Shown: piece after piece, positions 15,540 to 23,981 of the stretch
Layout: the number at the start of each line of letters is the position of its first letter
Position numbering within the stretch: the stretch's first letter is position 1
Origin: Azospirillum rugosum
GTDB lineage: Bacteria; Pseudomonadota; Alphaproteobacteria; Azospirillales; Azospirillaceae
Reading direction: 5' to 3'
Length of the DNA stretch: 64,000 nt
NCBI RefSeq assembly: GCF_017876155.1
Contig: NZ_JAGINP010000001.1
Span: 372,001 to 436,000, forward strand
Position numbers and translations under genes: made by a program
The notes under the pieces: generated by a model
Told to the model about the DNA's origin: nothing
The model's database searches: none
What the model saw: the letters and a program-made list of their open reading frames with translations, nothing else

Positions 15540-17432
15540 ATGGAGGCGACCAGCTACATCATCCTGATCGGGTCGACGCTGCTGATCGTCAGCATCCTGA
15601 CGAGCTATCTGGCGCTGCGCATCGGCACGCCGCTGCTGCTGATCTTCCTGTCCGTCGGCCTGCTGGCCGGCGAGGACGGCATCGGCGGCATCTCGTTCAA
15701 CGACCCGGACACCGCCTTCCTGATCGGTTCCATGGCGCTCGCCGTCATCCTGTTCGAAAGCGGGCTCGACACCAAATTCTCCAGCTACCGCGCGGCCGCC
15801 TGGCCGGCGCTCAGCCTCGCCACCGTCGGCGTCGGCGTGACGACCGGCGTGGTGGGCACGGCCGCGCATTACCTGCTCGAACTGCCCTGGGTGGAATCCC
15901 TGCTGGTCGGCGCGGTGGTCAGCTCCACCGACGCCGCGGCGGTGTTCTTCCTGCTGCGCGTCGGCGGCATCACCATCCGCGACCGCGTGCGCTCCACGCT
16001 GGAGATCGAGTCCGGCAGCAACGACCCGACCGCGATCCTGCTGACCATCATGCTGGTGGAAGCCGCCCAGCACGGCTGGGGCACGCCCGTGGAGCTGGGC
16101 AGCTTCCTGGTCCTGCAGATCGTGGAGGGCGCGGCGCTGGGCCTGCTCGGCGGCGCGACGCTGGCCGCCTTCATCAACAACGCCAGGCTCGACCCCGGCC
16201 TCAGCCCGGTGGTTACGCTGACCTTCGCGCTGTTCATCTTCGCCGGGACGAACGTGCTGGGCGGCAGCGGCTTCCTGGCCGTCTACGTCGCCGGCCTCGT
16301 CGCGGGGAACGTGAAGCTGCGCGGCGCGGTCGACCTGCGGCGCTTCCACTCCGGCCTGACCTGGCTCAGCCAGATCGTGATGTTCGTGATGCTGGGGCTG
16401 CTGGCGACGCCGCGGGAGTTCGGGTCCATCGTCCTTCCCGCCCTCGGCCTTGCCGCCCTGCTGATTCTGGTGGCCCGCCCGCTGGCGGTGTGGCTGTGCC
16501 TGATGCCCTTCCGCTTCACCGCCAACGAGACGACCTTCGTCGCCTGGGTGGGCTTGCGCGGGGCGGTGTCCATGCTGCTGGCCCTGGTGCCGGTGTCGGC
16601 CAACCTGCCCGGCGGGCAGATCATCTTCAACACGGCCTTCATCGTGGTGATCGTCTCGCTGCTGGTGCAGGGCTGGACCATCGGGCCGATGGCGCGCTGG
16701 CTGAAGCTGATCGTGCCGCCCCGCCGCGGCCCGGTGGAGCGCGTGGAACTGGAACTGCCCGGCGACGCCGACCAGGAGCTGGTCGCCTACACCGTGCACG
16801 CCAAGAGCCCGGCGGCCCGCGGGCAGCGGATGCCGCGCTTCGCCCGCCCGTCGCTGGTGATCCGCGAAGGGCGCGTCGTGCCGCTGCACAAGGCGCGCAC
16901 GCTCCAGGCCGGGGACCGCATCTACCTGTTCTCCCCGCCGGACCAGTTGCCGCTGATCGACAAGCTGTTCGCCGGCAGCCGCGCTCTGGACCAGGACGAC
17001 CGGGAGTTCTACGGCGACCTCGTCCTGAATCCCGACGCGACGGTGGAGCAGATCGCGGAGATGTACGGCCTGCCGCTGTCGCTGTCCAACGCGACGCTGA
17101 CCCTGCGCGACCTGCTGCGCAACGAGTTCGGCGGCGCCTGCGAGCTGGGCGACCGCGTGCGCATGGGCGGGGTGGAGCTGATCGTCCGCGACATGGAGGA
17201 CGGTCGGATCACCTCCGTCGGGCTGGCGCTGGAGCCGAGCGCGGTGACGAAGCCGCGCGTGCCGCTGTTCCAGCGCCCGCGCCAGATCTGGGGCCGCGTG
17301 CTGGCCTGGTGGAGCCGTCAGTCCTTCCGGCGCTGGCAGCGCCGCGAGCACCGGCGCGAACGCCGGCCCGCTCCGCTTCCCCCGCCGCCCGTATCCGAGA
17401 GCGAAAAGGAACCCGAAAAGCAGCATGGCTGA
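15540..17432 (+). CDS. K+/H+ antiporter, CvrA/NhaP2 family
   Basis: A 630-residue inner-membrane cation/proton antiporter. About 12-13 membrane helices span residues 1-395, with conserved stretches GSNDPTAILL and SSTDAAAVFFLLR around the ion site. A cytoplasmic TrkA-C-like domain follows (about 410-500), then a CorC/HlyC-type C-terminal domain (about 510-590) and a basic tail. This is the layout of NhaP2/CvrA, which expels K+ in exchange for protons under low-osmolarity or alkaline conditions. The start at ATG 15540 is preceded by GAGG. A kdp K+ uptake operon lies elsewhere in this window, giving both import and export of K+. Confidence 0.9.
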   Translation: MEATSYIILIGSTLLIVSILTSYLALRIGTPLLLIFLSVGLLAGEDGIGGISFNDPDTAFLIGSMALAVILFESGLDTKFSSYRAAAWPALSLATVGVGVTTGVVGTAAHYLLELPWVESLLVGAVVSSTDAAAVFFLLRVGGITIRDRVRSTLEIESGSNDPTAILLTIMLVEAAQHGWGTPVELGSFLVLQIVEGAALGLLGGATLAAFINNARLDPGLSPVVTLTFALFIFAGTNVLGGSGFLAVYVAGLVAGNVKLRGAVDLRRFHSGLTWLSQIVMFVMLGLLATPREFGSIVLPALGLAALLILVARPLAVWLCLMPFRFTANETTFVAWVGLRGAVSMLLALVPVSANLPGGQIIFNTAFIVVIVSLLVQGWTIGPMARWLKLIVPPRRGPVERVELELPGDADQELVAYTVHAKSPAARGQRMPRFARPSLVIREGRVVPLHKARTLQAGDRIYLFSPPDQLPLIDKLFAGSRALDQDDREFYGDLVLNPDATVEQIAEMYGLPLSLSNATLTLRDLLRNEFGGACELGDRVRMGGVELIVRDMEDGRITSVGLALEPSAVTKPRVPLFQRPRQIWGRVLAWWSRQSFRRWQRREHRRERRPAPLPPPPVSESEKEPEKQHG

Positions 17433-17553
17433 TCTGCCTGTGACCATTGCGGTCGGTTGATCCCCCTCAATCCCCCATGCTGCAAGGCGGCATAGCGTGG
17501 CTCATGACCGGCGTCCGACACGGACGCCCCAACGCCTGAAGGAGAAGGCGGCC

Positions 17554-17781
17554 ATGAGCCAATCGACCGCACACCAAACCAGCGAAGACCGTATTTATGA
17601 GGACGCGCTGTTCACGGAATATTGCGGCGACCGCGTCGCGGCGCTGTCGCCGGAACGCCGCCGCGCCGCGCACGACCTGTTCTGCGACGTGATGTGGCAT
17701 GAAGGGATCGAGGCGCTGACGCCGGAACGTCTGGACTGCATCCTCGACTTCGCGGCCGAGACCCTGCCCGACGCTGCGTGA
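17554..17781 (+). CDS. Small hypothetical protein
   Basis: A 75-residue acidic soluble protein of unknown family, with segments RIYEDALFTEYCGDR and PERLDCILDFAAETLPD. A strong AAGGAGAAGG ribosome-binding site precedes ATG 17554, and codon usage matches its neighbours, so it is probably real. It is predicted to be mainly helical with no membrane segment. It lies between the antiporter and a convergent c-di-GMP gene. Confidence 0.6.
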   Translation: MSQSTAHQTSEDRIYEDALFTEYCGDRVAALSPERRRAAHDLFCDVMWHEGIEALTPERLDCILDFAAETLPDAA

Positions 17782-17828
17782 CCGTTCCCGGTGGGTGGGC
17801 CGGCCATTACCGCCGGCTACCACCGGCC

Positions 17829-19994
17829 CTACACCGTTTCCATCTGCTTGCGCACCATGTCCGCCAGGGCGTCCGGCGGCATCGGGCGGCCGAACAGGTA
17901 GCCCTGAAGCAGGTCGCAGCCGATCGACACCAGGAAATCCCGCTGTTCCTCGGTCTCCACGCCCTCGGCGACGGTGACGAGGCCGAGACCGTGCGCCATG
18001 CCGACCGCGGCGCGGACCAGCGCGTTGTTCCGGGTGTTCTCCGGCACGTCGATGATGAAGGCGCGGTCGATCTTCAGCTTGGCGACCGGCAGCTGCTGCA
18101 CGTAGCTGAGCGACGAATAGCCCGACCCGAAATCGTCGATGGCGACCTGGACGTCGATGGCCTCCAGCTCCGTCAGCGTGCGCACGGCGGCCTTCAGGTC
18201 GCGGACCGCCGCCTGCTCGGTGATCTCCAGCCCCAGGCGCTTGTGCAGCGCCGGATACTGGTTCAGCAGCTCCTCCAGCCGGCCGGTCAGGTTGCCGCGC
18301 AGGAATTGCTGGCCGGAGATGTTGATGAAGACGCGGTCGGGCAGAACGCCGGCCTCGAACCAGTCCGCCATCTGCCGCACCACCGTGGACAGCACCCAGT
18401 CGGTGATCGGCACGATAAGGCCGCTTTCCTCGGCGACCGGTATGAACTCGCCCGGCGACACCGGCCCCAGCGTGTGGTGCGTCCAGCGCAGCAGCGCCTC
18501 CGCGCTGACCACCCGGCCGGAGCGCGCGTCGACGATCGGCTGGTAGACCATGTGCAGCTCGTTCCGCTCGATGGCGTGGGTGAGGTGCATGGTCAGGAAC
18601 ATGCGGCGGGTCGCCGCCGCGGCCATCTCGTGGGTGTAGAGGCAGACCTTGTTGCCGCCGTCGTGCTGCGCCGCCTGCAAGGCCAGCTTCGCCTTGGCGT
18701 TCAGCTCCTCCAGCGTGCGCACCTCGGCGTCCTGCACGGCCGCACCGATGGACAGGCGCAGCCGCACCCAGTGCCGGTCGGCGTAGATGGACGCGGTCAG
18801 CCGGTCGTGCAGCAGGTCGGCCAGGGTCTGCGCGTGCTCCGCGCTTTCCACCCGCGACAGAGCGGCGAACTCGTCCGCGGCGATGCGGCACACGTAGGTC
18901 TGCGGCGGCAGGACCTCGCTCACGCGGCTGACCATCGCCTTCAGCGCCGCGTCGCCGACGTGGAAGCCGAAGGCCTCGTTGATGTCGCTGAACTGGTCGA
19001 CGTCGAGCGCGTAGAGCGCGTAGAGCCCGGCCCCCGGATCGGCCGGATCATGGTTCACCAGGACCGCCTCGCACTCCTCCAGGAAGGCGGTGCGGGTCAG
19101 CACGCCGGTCAGCGGGTCGTGCCGCGCCAGGTAGGAGGCGCGCTGTTCCGCCGCCAGCCGTTCGGAGATGTCGCGGATGATGCCGACGAAGGTGACGTCG
19201 CCGCCCATCCGCGCCTGGCCGACGCTGATGTGGATCGGGAAGACGGTCCCGTCCTTGCGCTTGCCCAGCGAATCCCGCCCGATGCCGATGATCTTGGCGC
19301 GGCCGGTGTCCAGGTAGGAATGGATGTACTTGTCGTGGTCGCGCGAAAAGGGCGGCGGCATCAGGACGGAGGCGTTCCGCCCGACCAGCTCCTCCTCCTC
19401 GTAGCCGAACAGGGTGCAGCAGGCGCGGTTGATCTTGCGGATGATCCCGCCGCGGTCCGACACGACGACCCCGTCCACCGCGGCGTCGAGCAGGGTCGCC
19501 ACAAAGGGATCGCGGCGCATCACGAAATCCGCGATGCGCTCCGGATCGGTCACGTCCTGGAACACGCCGAGGAAGCCCTCGACCGTACCCTCCTGCCCGC
19601 CCTTGTCCGGACCCCGGTGCGGCAGGACGAAGCCGCTCAGCAGGGTCCGTCCCACCCCCGGCCGCTCCCCCTCGCAGTCCAGCGGGGCGGCGGCCCCGGT
19701 CCGTGCGGCCTGCTCCACCGCGCGGGACAGGGCCTGGGCAACGGGGTGGTCGATCTCGACGACCCGCCGGCCGGGCAGGCCGTCCGGCCCGGCCTTCAGC
19801 ATGGCCGCAAACCGCTCGTCCGCGTGCAGGACGCGGTGGTCGCCGTCCAGGTAGACGAGGACGAAGGCAGCGTGGTCGAGAAAGCTGGACGCCAACGAGG
19901 CCAGGAAGTCCGGCGCGCGCGACAGCGCCGGCACCATCGCGGCGTCCGGCCGTCCGTCGCAATCCTGGGGCTGTGCCGGAGGCTCGTTCGACAA
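17829..19994 (-). CDS. PAS-PAS-GGDEF-EAL cyclic-di-GMP phosphodiesterase
   Basis: A 721-residue cytosolic signalling protein. Two PAS-like domains (about 25-155 and 165-290, the second classical with GTVFPIHISVGQ) precede a GGDEF domain (about 300-455) and an EAL domain (about 465-715). The GGDEF signature is degenerate (AADEF), so diguanylate cyclase activity is unlikely. The EAL domain keeps its metal and catalytic residues: EALLRW, FINISGQQF, LEITE, DDFGSGYSSL, the lysine in LKIDRAF, and EGVET. It should therefore hydrolyse c-di-GMP, perhaps with GTP sensing by the AADEF domain. A good sigma-70 promoter lies 83-111 bases upstream. Confidence 0.92.
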   Translation of the reverse strand: MSNEPPAQPQDCDGRPDAAMVPALSRAPDFLASLASSFLDHAAFVLVYLDGDHRVLHADERFAAMLKAGPDGLPGRRVVEIDHPVAQALSRAVEQAARTGAAAPLDCEGERPGVGRTLLSGFVLPHRGPDKGGQEGTVEGFLGVFQDVTDPERIADFVMRRDPFVATLLDAAVDGVVVSDRGGIIRKINRACCTLFGYEEEELVGRNASVLMPPPFSRDHDKYIHSYLDTGRAKIIGIGRDSLGKRKDGTVFPIHISVGQARMGGDVTFVGIIRDISERLAAEQRASYLARHDPLTGVLTRTAFLEECEAVLVNHDPADPGAGLYALYALDVDQFSDINEAFGFHVGDAALKAMVSRVSEVLPPQTYVCRIAADEFAALSRVESAEHAQTLADLLHDRLTASIYADRHWVRLRLSIGAAVQDAEVRTLEELNAKAKLALQAAQHDGGNKVCLYTHEMAAAATRRMFLTMHLTHAIERNELHMVYQPIVDARSGRVVSAEALLRWTHHTLGPVSPGEFIPVAEESGLIVPITDWVLSTVVRQMADWFEAGVLPDRVFINISGQQFLRGNLTGRLEELLNQYPALHKRLGLEITEQAAVRDLKAAVRTLTELEAIDVQVAIDDFGSGYSSLSYVQQLPVAKLKIDRAFIIDVPENTRNNALVRAAVGMAHGLGLVTVAEGVETEEQRDFLVSIGCDLLQGYLFGRPMPPDALADMVRKQMETV

Positions 19995-20069
19995 AACCGT
20001 ACCCGCTTTCCAAGTCGTCGCTCGCGTCGGCGCTGCCGGATTGCATCACACGGGAAGCGGCCGCCACCG

Positions 20070-20105
20070 AAGTGTCATTATGACCACTTGCGAACCGTAT
20101 TCCAA
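20070..20105 (-). promoter_or_regulatory. Sigma-70 promoter overlapped by a 20-bp palindrome
   Basis: On the minus strand TTGGAA (20105-20100), 17 bases, CATAAT (20082-20077), upstream of the PAS-GGDEF-EAL gene. The -10 element lies inside a near-perfect inverted repeat at 20070-20089 (AAGTG...CACTT arms), a likely repressor site. Confidence 0.5.
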
Positions 20106-20301
20106 CGATTCGAAGCGGCCATGCAGCCATTCCGCGCAATCCCACACCGGCGTACGCAATTGCACGTCGGGGCCGGCGGACCAAGACCTCGGCACGGTCG
20201 ATCCGAGCCAAAGTCTTAGCCACTTCGGTATAGACGACCGGCGGAAGAGGATCAACCCGTCGGTTCTCCTTTGTCACGGCCTGCCCCGCGGGTGCGGCCG
20301 G

Positions 20302-21321
20302 TCACGCCCCGCGCTCGCTGTCCAGGTGAAGCAGCTGCGCCGATGGGTAGCGCTCGCCGGCCGCCGCCCCCTTGGGCACCGCCGCCTCGATCGCCGCGAG
20401 GTCGTCGGCGGCCAGGGACAGGGTCGCGGCGCGCCGGGCGTCCGCCAGCTGCTCGCGGCGGCGCGCGCCGACCAGCGGGACGATGTCCGGTCCACGCGAC
20501 AGGACCCAGGCGATGGCGACCGTCGCGACGGACACGTCGAGCCGGTCGGCGATCCCGCGCAAGGCGTCGACCAGAGCCAGGTTGTGCTCCAGGTTCTCGC
20601 CCTGGAAGCGCGGGTTGGCGGCGCGGAAGTCCTTGGCGGCACCACGGTCCTTCGACCAGCGGCCGCTGATCAGGCCGCGCGACAGGACGCCGTAGGCGGT
20701 GATCCCGATGCCAAGCTCCCGGCAGGCCGGCAGGATGTCCGCCTCGATTCCGCGGGACAGCAGCGAATATTCGATCTGCAGGTCGCAGATCGGGTGGACG
20801 GCGGCGGCACGGCGGATGGTGGCGGCGCCCACTTCCGACAGCCCGATGTGGCGCACATAGCCGGCCTTCACCATGTCGGCGATGGCCCCGATCGTCTCCT
20901 CGATGGGAACGGCCGGGTCGAGCCGCGACGGCCGGTACACGTCGACGTAATCAGTGCCCAGCCGCTTCAGCGTGTAGGCGAGCGCGGTCTTCACCGCGTT
21001 GGGGCGCGAGTCGTAGCCCAGCCAGTTGCCGGCCGGATCGCGCTGCGCCCCGAACTTCACGCTGAGCACGACCTTGTCGCGCGGCCGGTCCTTCAGCGCC
21101 TCGGCGATCAGCATCTCGTTGTGGCCCATGCCGTAGAAGTCGCCGGTGTCCAGCAGCGTGATGCCGGAGTCCAGCGCCTCGTGGATCGTCGCGATGCTCT
21201 CCGTGCGGTCGGCCGGCCCGTAGAAGTCCGACATGCCCATGCAGCCCAGTCCCAGGGCCGACACCTCCAGCCCGCCCGTTCCCAAACGGCGCTGCCCGAC
21301 GCTGGTGTCCGTGTTCGCCAT
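20302..21321 (-). CDS. Aldo/keto reductase
   Basis: A 339-residue (alpha/beta)8 aldo/keto reductase related to the YhdN/AKR11-13 type. Catalytic D58, Y63 and K89 are present. The position normally held by the catalytic His (YQHRVDP in relatives) reads YRPSRLDP, with S132. Cofactor-binding features include IGLSE, QIEYSLLSR and PLVGARRREQL. It probably reduces small carbonyl compounds with NADPH. A GAGGAGG ribosome-binding site precedes ATG 21321. It is divergent from a LysR regulator that probably controls it. Confidence 0.9.
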   Translation of the reverse strand: MANTDTSVGQRRLGTGGLEVSALGLGCMGMSDFYGPADRTESIATIHEALDSGITLLDTGDFYGMGHNEMLIAEALKDRPRDKVVLSVKFGAQRDPAGNWLGYDSRPNAVKTALAYTLKRLGTDYVDVYRPSRLDPAVPIEETIGAIADMVKAGYVRHIGLSEVGAATIRRAAAVHPICDLQIEYSLLSRGIEADILPACRELGIGITAYGVLSRGLISGRWSKDRGAAKDFRAANPRFQGENLEHNLALVDALRGIADRLDVSVATVAIAWVLSRGPDIVPLVGARRREQLADARRAATLSLAADDLAAIEAAVPKGAAAGERYPSAQLLHLDSERGA

Positions 21322-21409
21322 GATCCCCTCCTCTTGTGTCGCAGAGACCGGCGCCCGGCCGGCCTGACGAAAGGGATGATGGCGCTGATCGGATCGTGCG
21401 ATAATCCGT

Positions 21410-21423
21410 CCATTCACGAATGG
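21410..21423. promoter_or_regulatory. Palindrome in the AKR-LysR divergent region
   Basis: CCATTCACGAATGG is a 14-bp inverted repeat with 6-bp perfect arms around a 2-base centre, just before the LysR start. It is a candidate autoregulatory operator. Confidence 0.35.
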
Positions 21424-21443
21424 CTTGTCCGAGCAGGCGAACA

Positions 21444-22361
21444 ATGCGCGGCCCCGACCTCTCCGATCTCGACGCCTTCGCCGCGGTGGCGCGGCATCGC
21501 AATTTCCGCCGCGCGGCGCGGGAGCGCGGCGTGTCCCCCTCCTCGCTCAGCGACGCGATCCGCGGGCTGGAGGAGCGGCTGGGCGTTCGGCTGCTGAACC
21601 GGACGACCCGCAGCGTCACGCCGACGGAGGCCGGGCAGCGGCTGCTCGACCGTCTGGCGCCCGCGCTCGCCGAACTCGCCGACGCGCTGGACGCGGTGAA
21701 CGATTTCCGCGACACGCCCACCGGCACGCTGCGGCTCAACATTCCGGCCGCCGCCGGCAAGCTGGTCCTGGCGCCGATCGCCGCCCCCTTCCTGCTGGCC
21801 CATCCCGGCGTCCGGCTGGAAATCGTGGAGGACAACGCCTTCGTGGACGTCTTCGCCGCCGGATTCGACGCGGGCATCCGCTATGGGGAAAGCCTGGCGA
21901 AGGACGTCATCGCCGTGCCCTTCGGCCCCAGGGAGCAGCGCTACGCCGTAGCGGCGTCGCCGGAGCACATCGCCCGGCACGGCCGTCCGGAGCGGCCGGC
22001 CGACCTGCTGTCGCGCCCCTGCATCCGCCACCGCTTCCCCAGCGGCGCGCTGTCCCCCTGGGAGTTCGACGACGGCCGCGGCGAAACGGTGATGCTCGAT
22101 CCGGACGCGACCCTGGTCGTCAACAGCACCGAACTCGCCGTCCGGGCGGCGGAGGACGGTCTGGGCTGGGTCTATGGCTTCGAAGGCTTCCTGCGCGACG
22201 CGCTGGAATCCGGGCGGCTGGTCGAGGTGCTGGAGGGCTGGAGCGTCCGTTTCCCCGGCCCCTTCCTCTATTACCCCAGCCGCCGGCACGTGCCGGCGGC
22301 GTTGCAGGCGCTGATCCGCTTCGCACGGGACAACCCGCCGCCGGAATGGCGGACGGGCTGA
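21444..22361 (+). CDS. LysR-family transcriptional regulator
   Basis: A 305-residue LysR regulator. The winged helix-turn-helix occupies about residues 1-60 (FAAVARHRNFRRAARERGVS, then IRGLEERLGVRLLNRTTRSV). A periplasmic-binding-protein-like effector domain follows (about 85-295). It belongs to the group with RHRFPSGALSPWEF-type effector domains often found next to oxidoreductases. Divergence from the aldo/keto reductase gene (122 bp between starts) suggests it regulates that gene and itself. ATG 21444 is used; an ATG at 21420 would add eight residues. Confidence 0.9.
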   Translation: MRGPDLSDLDAFAAVARHRNFRRAARERGVSPSSLSDAIRGLEERLGVRLLNRTTRSVTPTEAGQRLLDRLAPALAELADALDAVNDFRDTPTGTLRLNIPAAAGKLVLAPIAAPFLLAHPGVRLEIVEDNAFVDVFAAGFDAGIRYGESLAKDVIAVPFGPREQRYAVAASPEHIARHGRPERPADLLSRPCIRHRFPSGALSPWEFDDGRGETVMLDPDATLVVNSTELAVRAAEDGLGWVYGFEGFLRDALESGRLVEVLEGWSVRFPGPFLYYPSRRHVPAALQALIRFARDNPPPEWRTG

Positions 22362-22365
22362 CCCG

Positions 22366-23253
22366 TCAGGCGGCCAACGCCAGGGTCCGGACGCGCTGGG
22401 CCACCTTCTGGAAGGCCCGCTCCTCAATCTGGCGGATGCGCTCCCGGCTGACGCCGTAGACGACGGCGAGGTCTTCCAGCGTCTTCGGCTGCGGGCTGAG
22501 CCGCCGCTCCACCAGGATGGTGCGTTCGCGCTCGTTCAGTTCGCCCAGGGCTTCGTTCAGCATGGACCGGCGCAGTTCCGCCTCGCCGCGCTCCACCAGG
22601 GCATCCTCGATGGTGGGGCGCTCGTCGGGCAGCAGGTCCTGCACCTCCGCGGCCCCCTCCTCCGCCAGGGGGACGTTGAGGGAGGAAACCGGCTGGACGA
22701 AACGGCGGTTGACCTCCACCACGTCCTGTTCCGGAACCTCCAACTCCTGCGCGATGCGGCTGACGCTTTCCGGCTTTAGGTCGCCGCTGCCGAACTCGCC
22801 CAGCTTCCGCTTCAGGCGGGACAGGCCGAAGAACAGCTTCTTCTGCGCGGCCGTGGTGCCCAGCTTCACCAAGCTCCAGGAGCGCAGGATGTATTCCTGG
22901 ATGGAGGCCTTGATCCACCACATCGCGTAGGTGGACAGGCGGAATCCGCGGTCCGGCTCGAACTTGCGGACGGCGGTCATCAGGCCGAGGTTGCCCTCGC
23001 CGATCAGGTCCATGATCGGCAGGCCATAGCCGCGGAAGCCGGTGGCGATCTTCACGACCAGGCGCAGATGGCTGGTGACGAGCTTGCGGGCGGCGTCGAC
23101 GTCGCCGTGCTTCCGCCAGGCGGTCGCCAGCACATACTCTTCCTCCGCGCCCAGCACGGGGAACTGGTGGACCTGGTTGATGTAACGGGACAGGGACTCG
23201 CCGGCCAGCGGCACGGCCAGGGACGGCGTCGACAACGTGAGCGCGGTGCTCAT
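22366..23253 (-). CDS. rpoH: RNA polymerase sigma-32 factor RpoH
   Basis: A 295-residue heat-shock sigma factor. Region 2 contains NLGLMTAVRKFEPDRGFRLS and YAMWWIKASIQEYILRSWSL. The RpoH box QKKLFFGLSRLKRKL follows (about 130-150), and region 4 ends with the helix-turn-helix VYGVSRERIRQIEERAF. It directs transcription of chaperone and protease genes; the hsp20 gene at 38.2 kb is a plausible target. On the minus strand upstream, CTTAAG and CCCAT spaced 16 bases apart loosely resemble a sigma-32 promoter, which would give autoregulation; this is tentative. Alphaproteobacteria often carry several rpoH copies. Confidence 0.95.
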   Translation of the reverse strand: MSTALTLSTPSLAVPLAGESLSRYINQVHQFPVLGAEEEYVLATAWRKHGDVDAARKLVTSHLRLVVKIATGFRGYGLPIMDLIGEGNLGLMTAVRKFEPDRGFRLSTYAMWWIKASIQEYILRSWSLVKLGTTAAQKKLFFGLSRLKRKLGEFGSGDLKPESVSRIAQELEVPEQDVVEVNRRFVQPVSSLNVPLAEEGAAEVQDLLPDERPTIEDALVERGEAELRRSMLNEALGELNERERTILVERRLSPQPKTLEDLAVVYGVSRERIRQIEERAFQKVAQRVRTLALAA

Positions 23254-23592
23254 GTCACATCCTCATGCAAGCGATATGACCGATCGGCCGGCCCCCGTCA
23301 TGGGCAGCCGGCTGCCTTTTCTTAAGGCTTGTACAGTTTACTTGCGGAAATCCGGCTGTCAACGGACCTGCGACGCCGGCCGGGGATGGGTTTCCGCCGC
23401 CATGCGGCATCGCCTTGTGGCGCGGAGAAAGCAGCGCTAATGTCAGCGCAATTGAACATGAACCGCCGTCTTAGCGAAAAAGTGGAGAAAAAGGACCAAC
23501 CTTTCCACTTTCAGCAGAGGCGCAGAACCGACACGCGAGCCGCCATTTCTCTCCGCTTGCGCGGCCGCCGACAGAAGGACCTACGGGGAACG
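23254..23592. other. Divergent intergenic region rpoH / receiver gene
   Basis: About 340 bases with no gene. It contains a 14-bp palindrome GGCAGCCGGCTGCC followed by a T-rich run near 23310-23330. It also contains a stem-loop at 23479-23511 (AAAGTGG/CCACTTT outer, AAAGG/CCTTT inner) that would fall in the leader of the receiver-domain gene. Promoters for both genes must be here, but none stands out clearly. Confidence 0.4.
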
Positions 23593-23967
23593 ATGGCGAA
23601 CATTCTTGTGGTCGACGACGATCCGGTCTCCCGGAACATCGTCACGAAAATCCTGGAGAAGGATGAGCACACCGTGACCGCCTGCGCCAGCGCGCCGGCG
23701 GCCATCGAGGAGCTGACCTTCAAGGAGTTCGATCTCCTGGTCACCGACATCATCATGCCGGAGCATGACGGCTTCGAGGTCATCCAGGCCGCCCGCAGCC
23801 TCCGCCCCAAGCTGAAGGTCATCGTCCTGTCCGGCATCGACGAACGCGTCCCGCCGGAGCTGAGCATGGCGGCCTTCGAACGGCTGGGCGTCTGCCGCGT
23901 CGTGCGCAAGCCGATCAAGCCGGCCGTCCTGGTGTCGGAGGTGCTCGCCGTCCTGGTCGCCGGATAA
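23593..23967 (+). CDS. Single-domain response regulator (CheY-like receiver)
   Basis: A 124-residue stand-alone receiver. The acidic pocket DDD lies at 8-10, the phospho-acceptor is D52 in LLVTDIIMPEHDG, the conserved Ser is in VLSG and the conserved Lys is K106 in VVRKPIKP. There is no output domain, so it would work by protein contact or as a phosphate shuttle. It ends 14 bases before the stop of the hybrid kinase, convergent to it, and is a plausible partner of that kinase's Hpt domain. ATG 23593 follows GGGGAA. Confidence 0.9.
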   Translation: MANILVVDDDPVSRNIVTKILEKDEHTVTACASAPAAIEELTFKEFDLLVTDIIMPEHDGFEVIQAARSLRPKLKVIVLSGIDERVPPELSMAAFERLGVCRVVRKPIKPAVLVSEVLAVLVAG

Positions 23968-23981
23968 GTCACCTTCGCCGG

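Noticed and set aside
23265..23335. A sigma-32 promoter for rpoH (CTTAAG-N16-CCCAT)
   Set aside because: Both boxes deviate from the CTTGAAA/CCCCAT consensus; mentioned only as tentative under rpoH.
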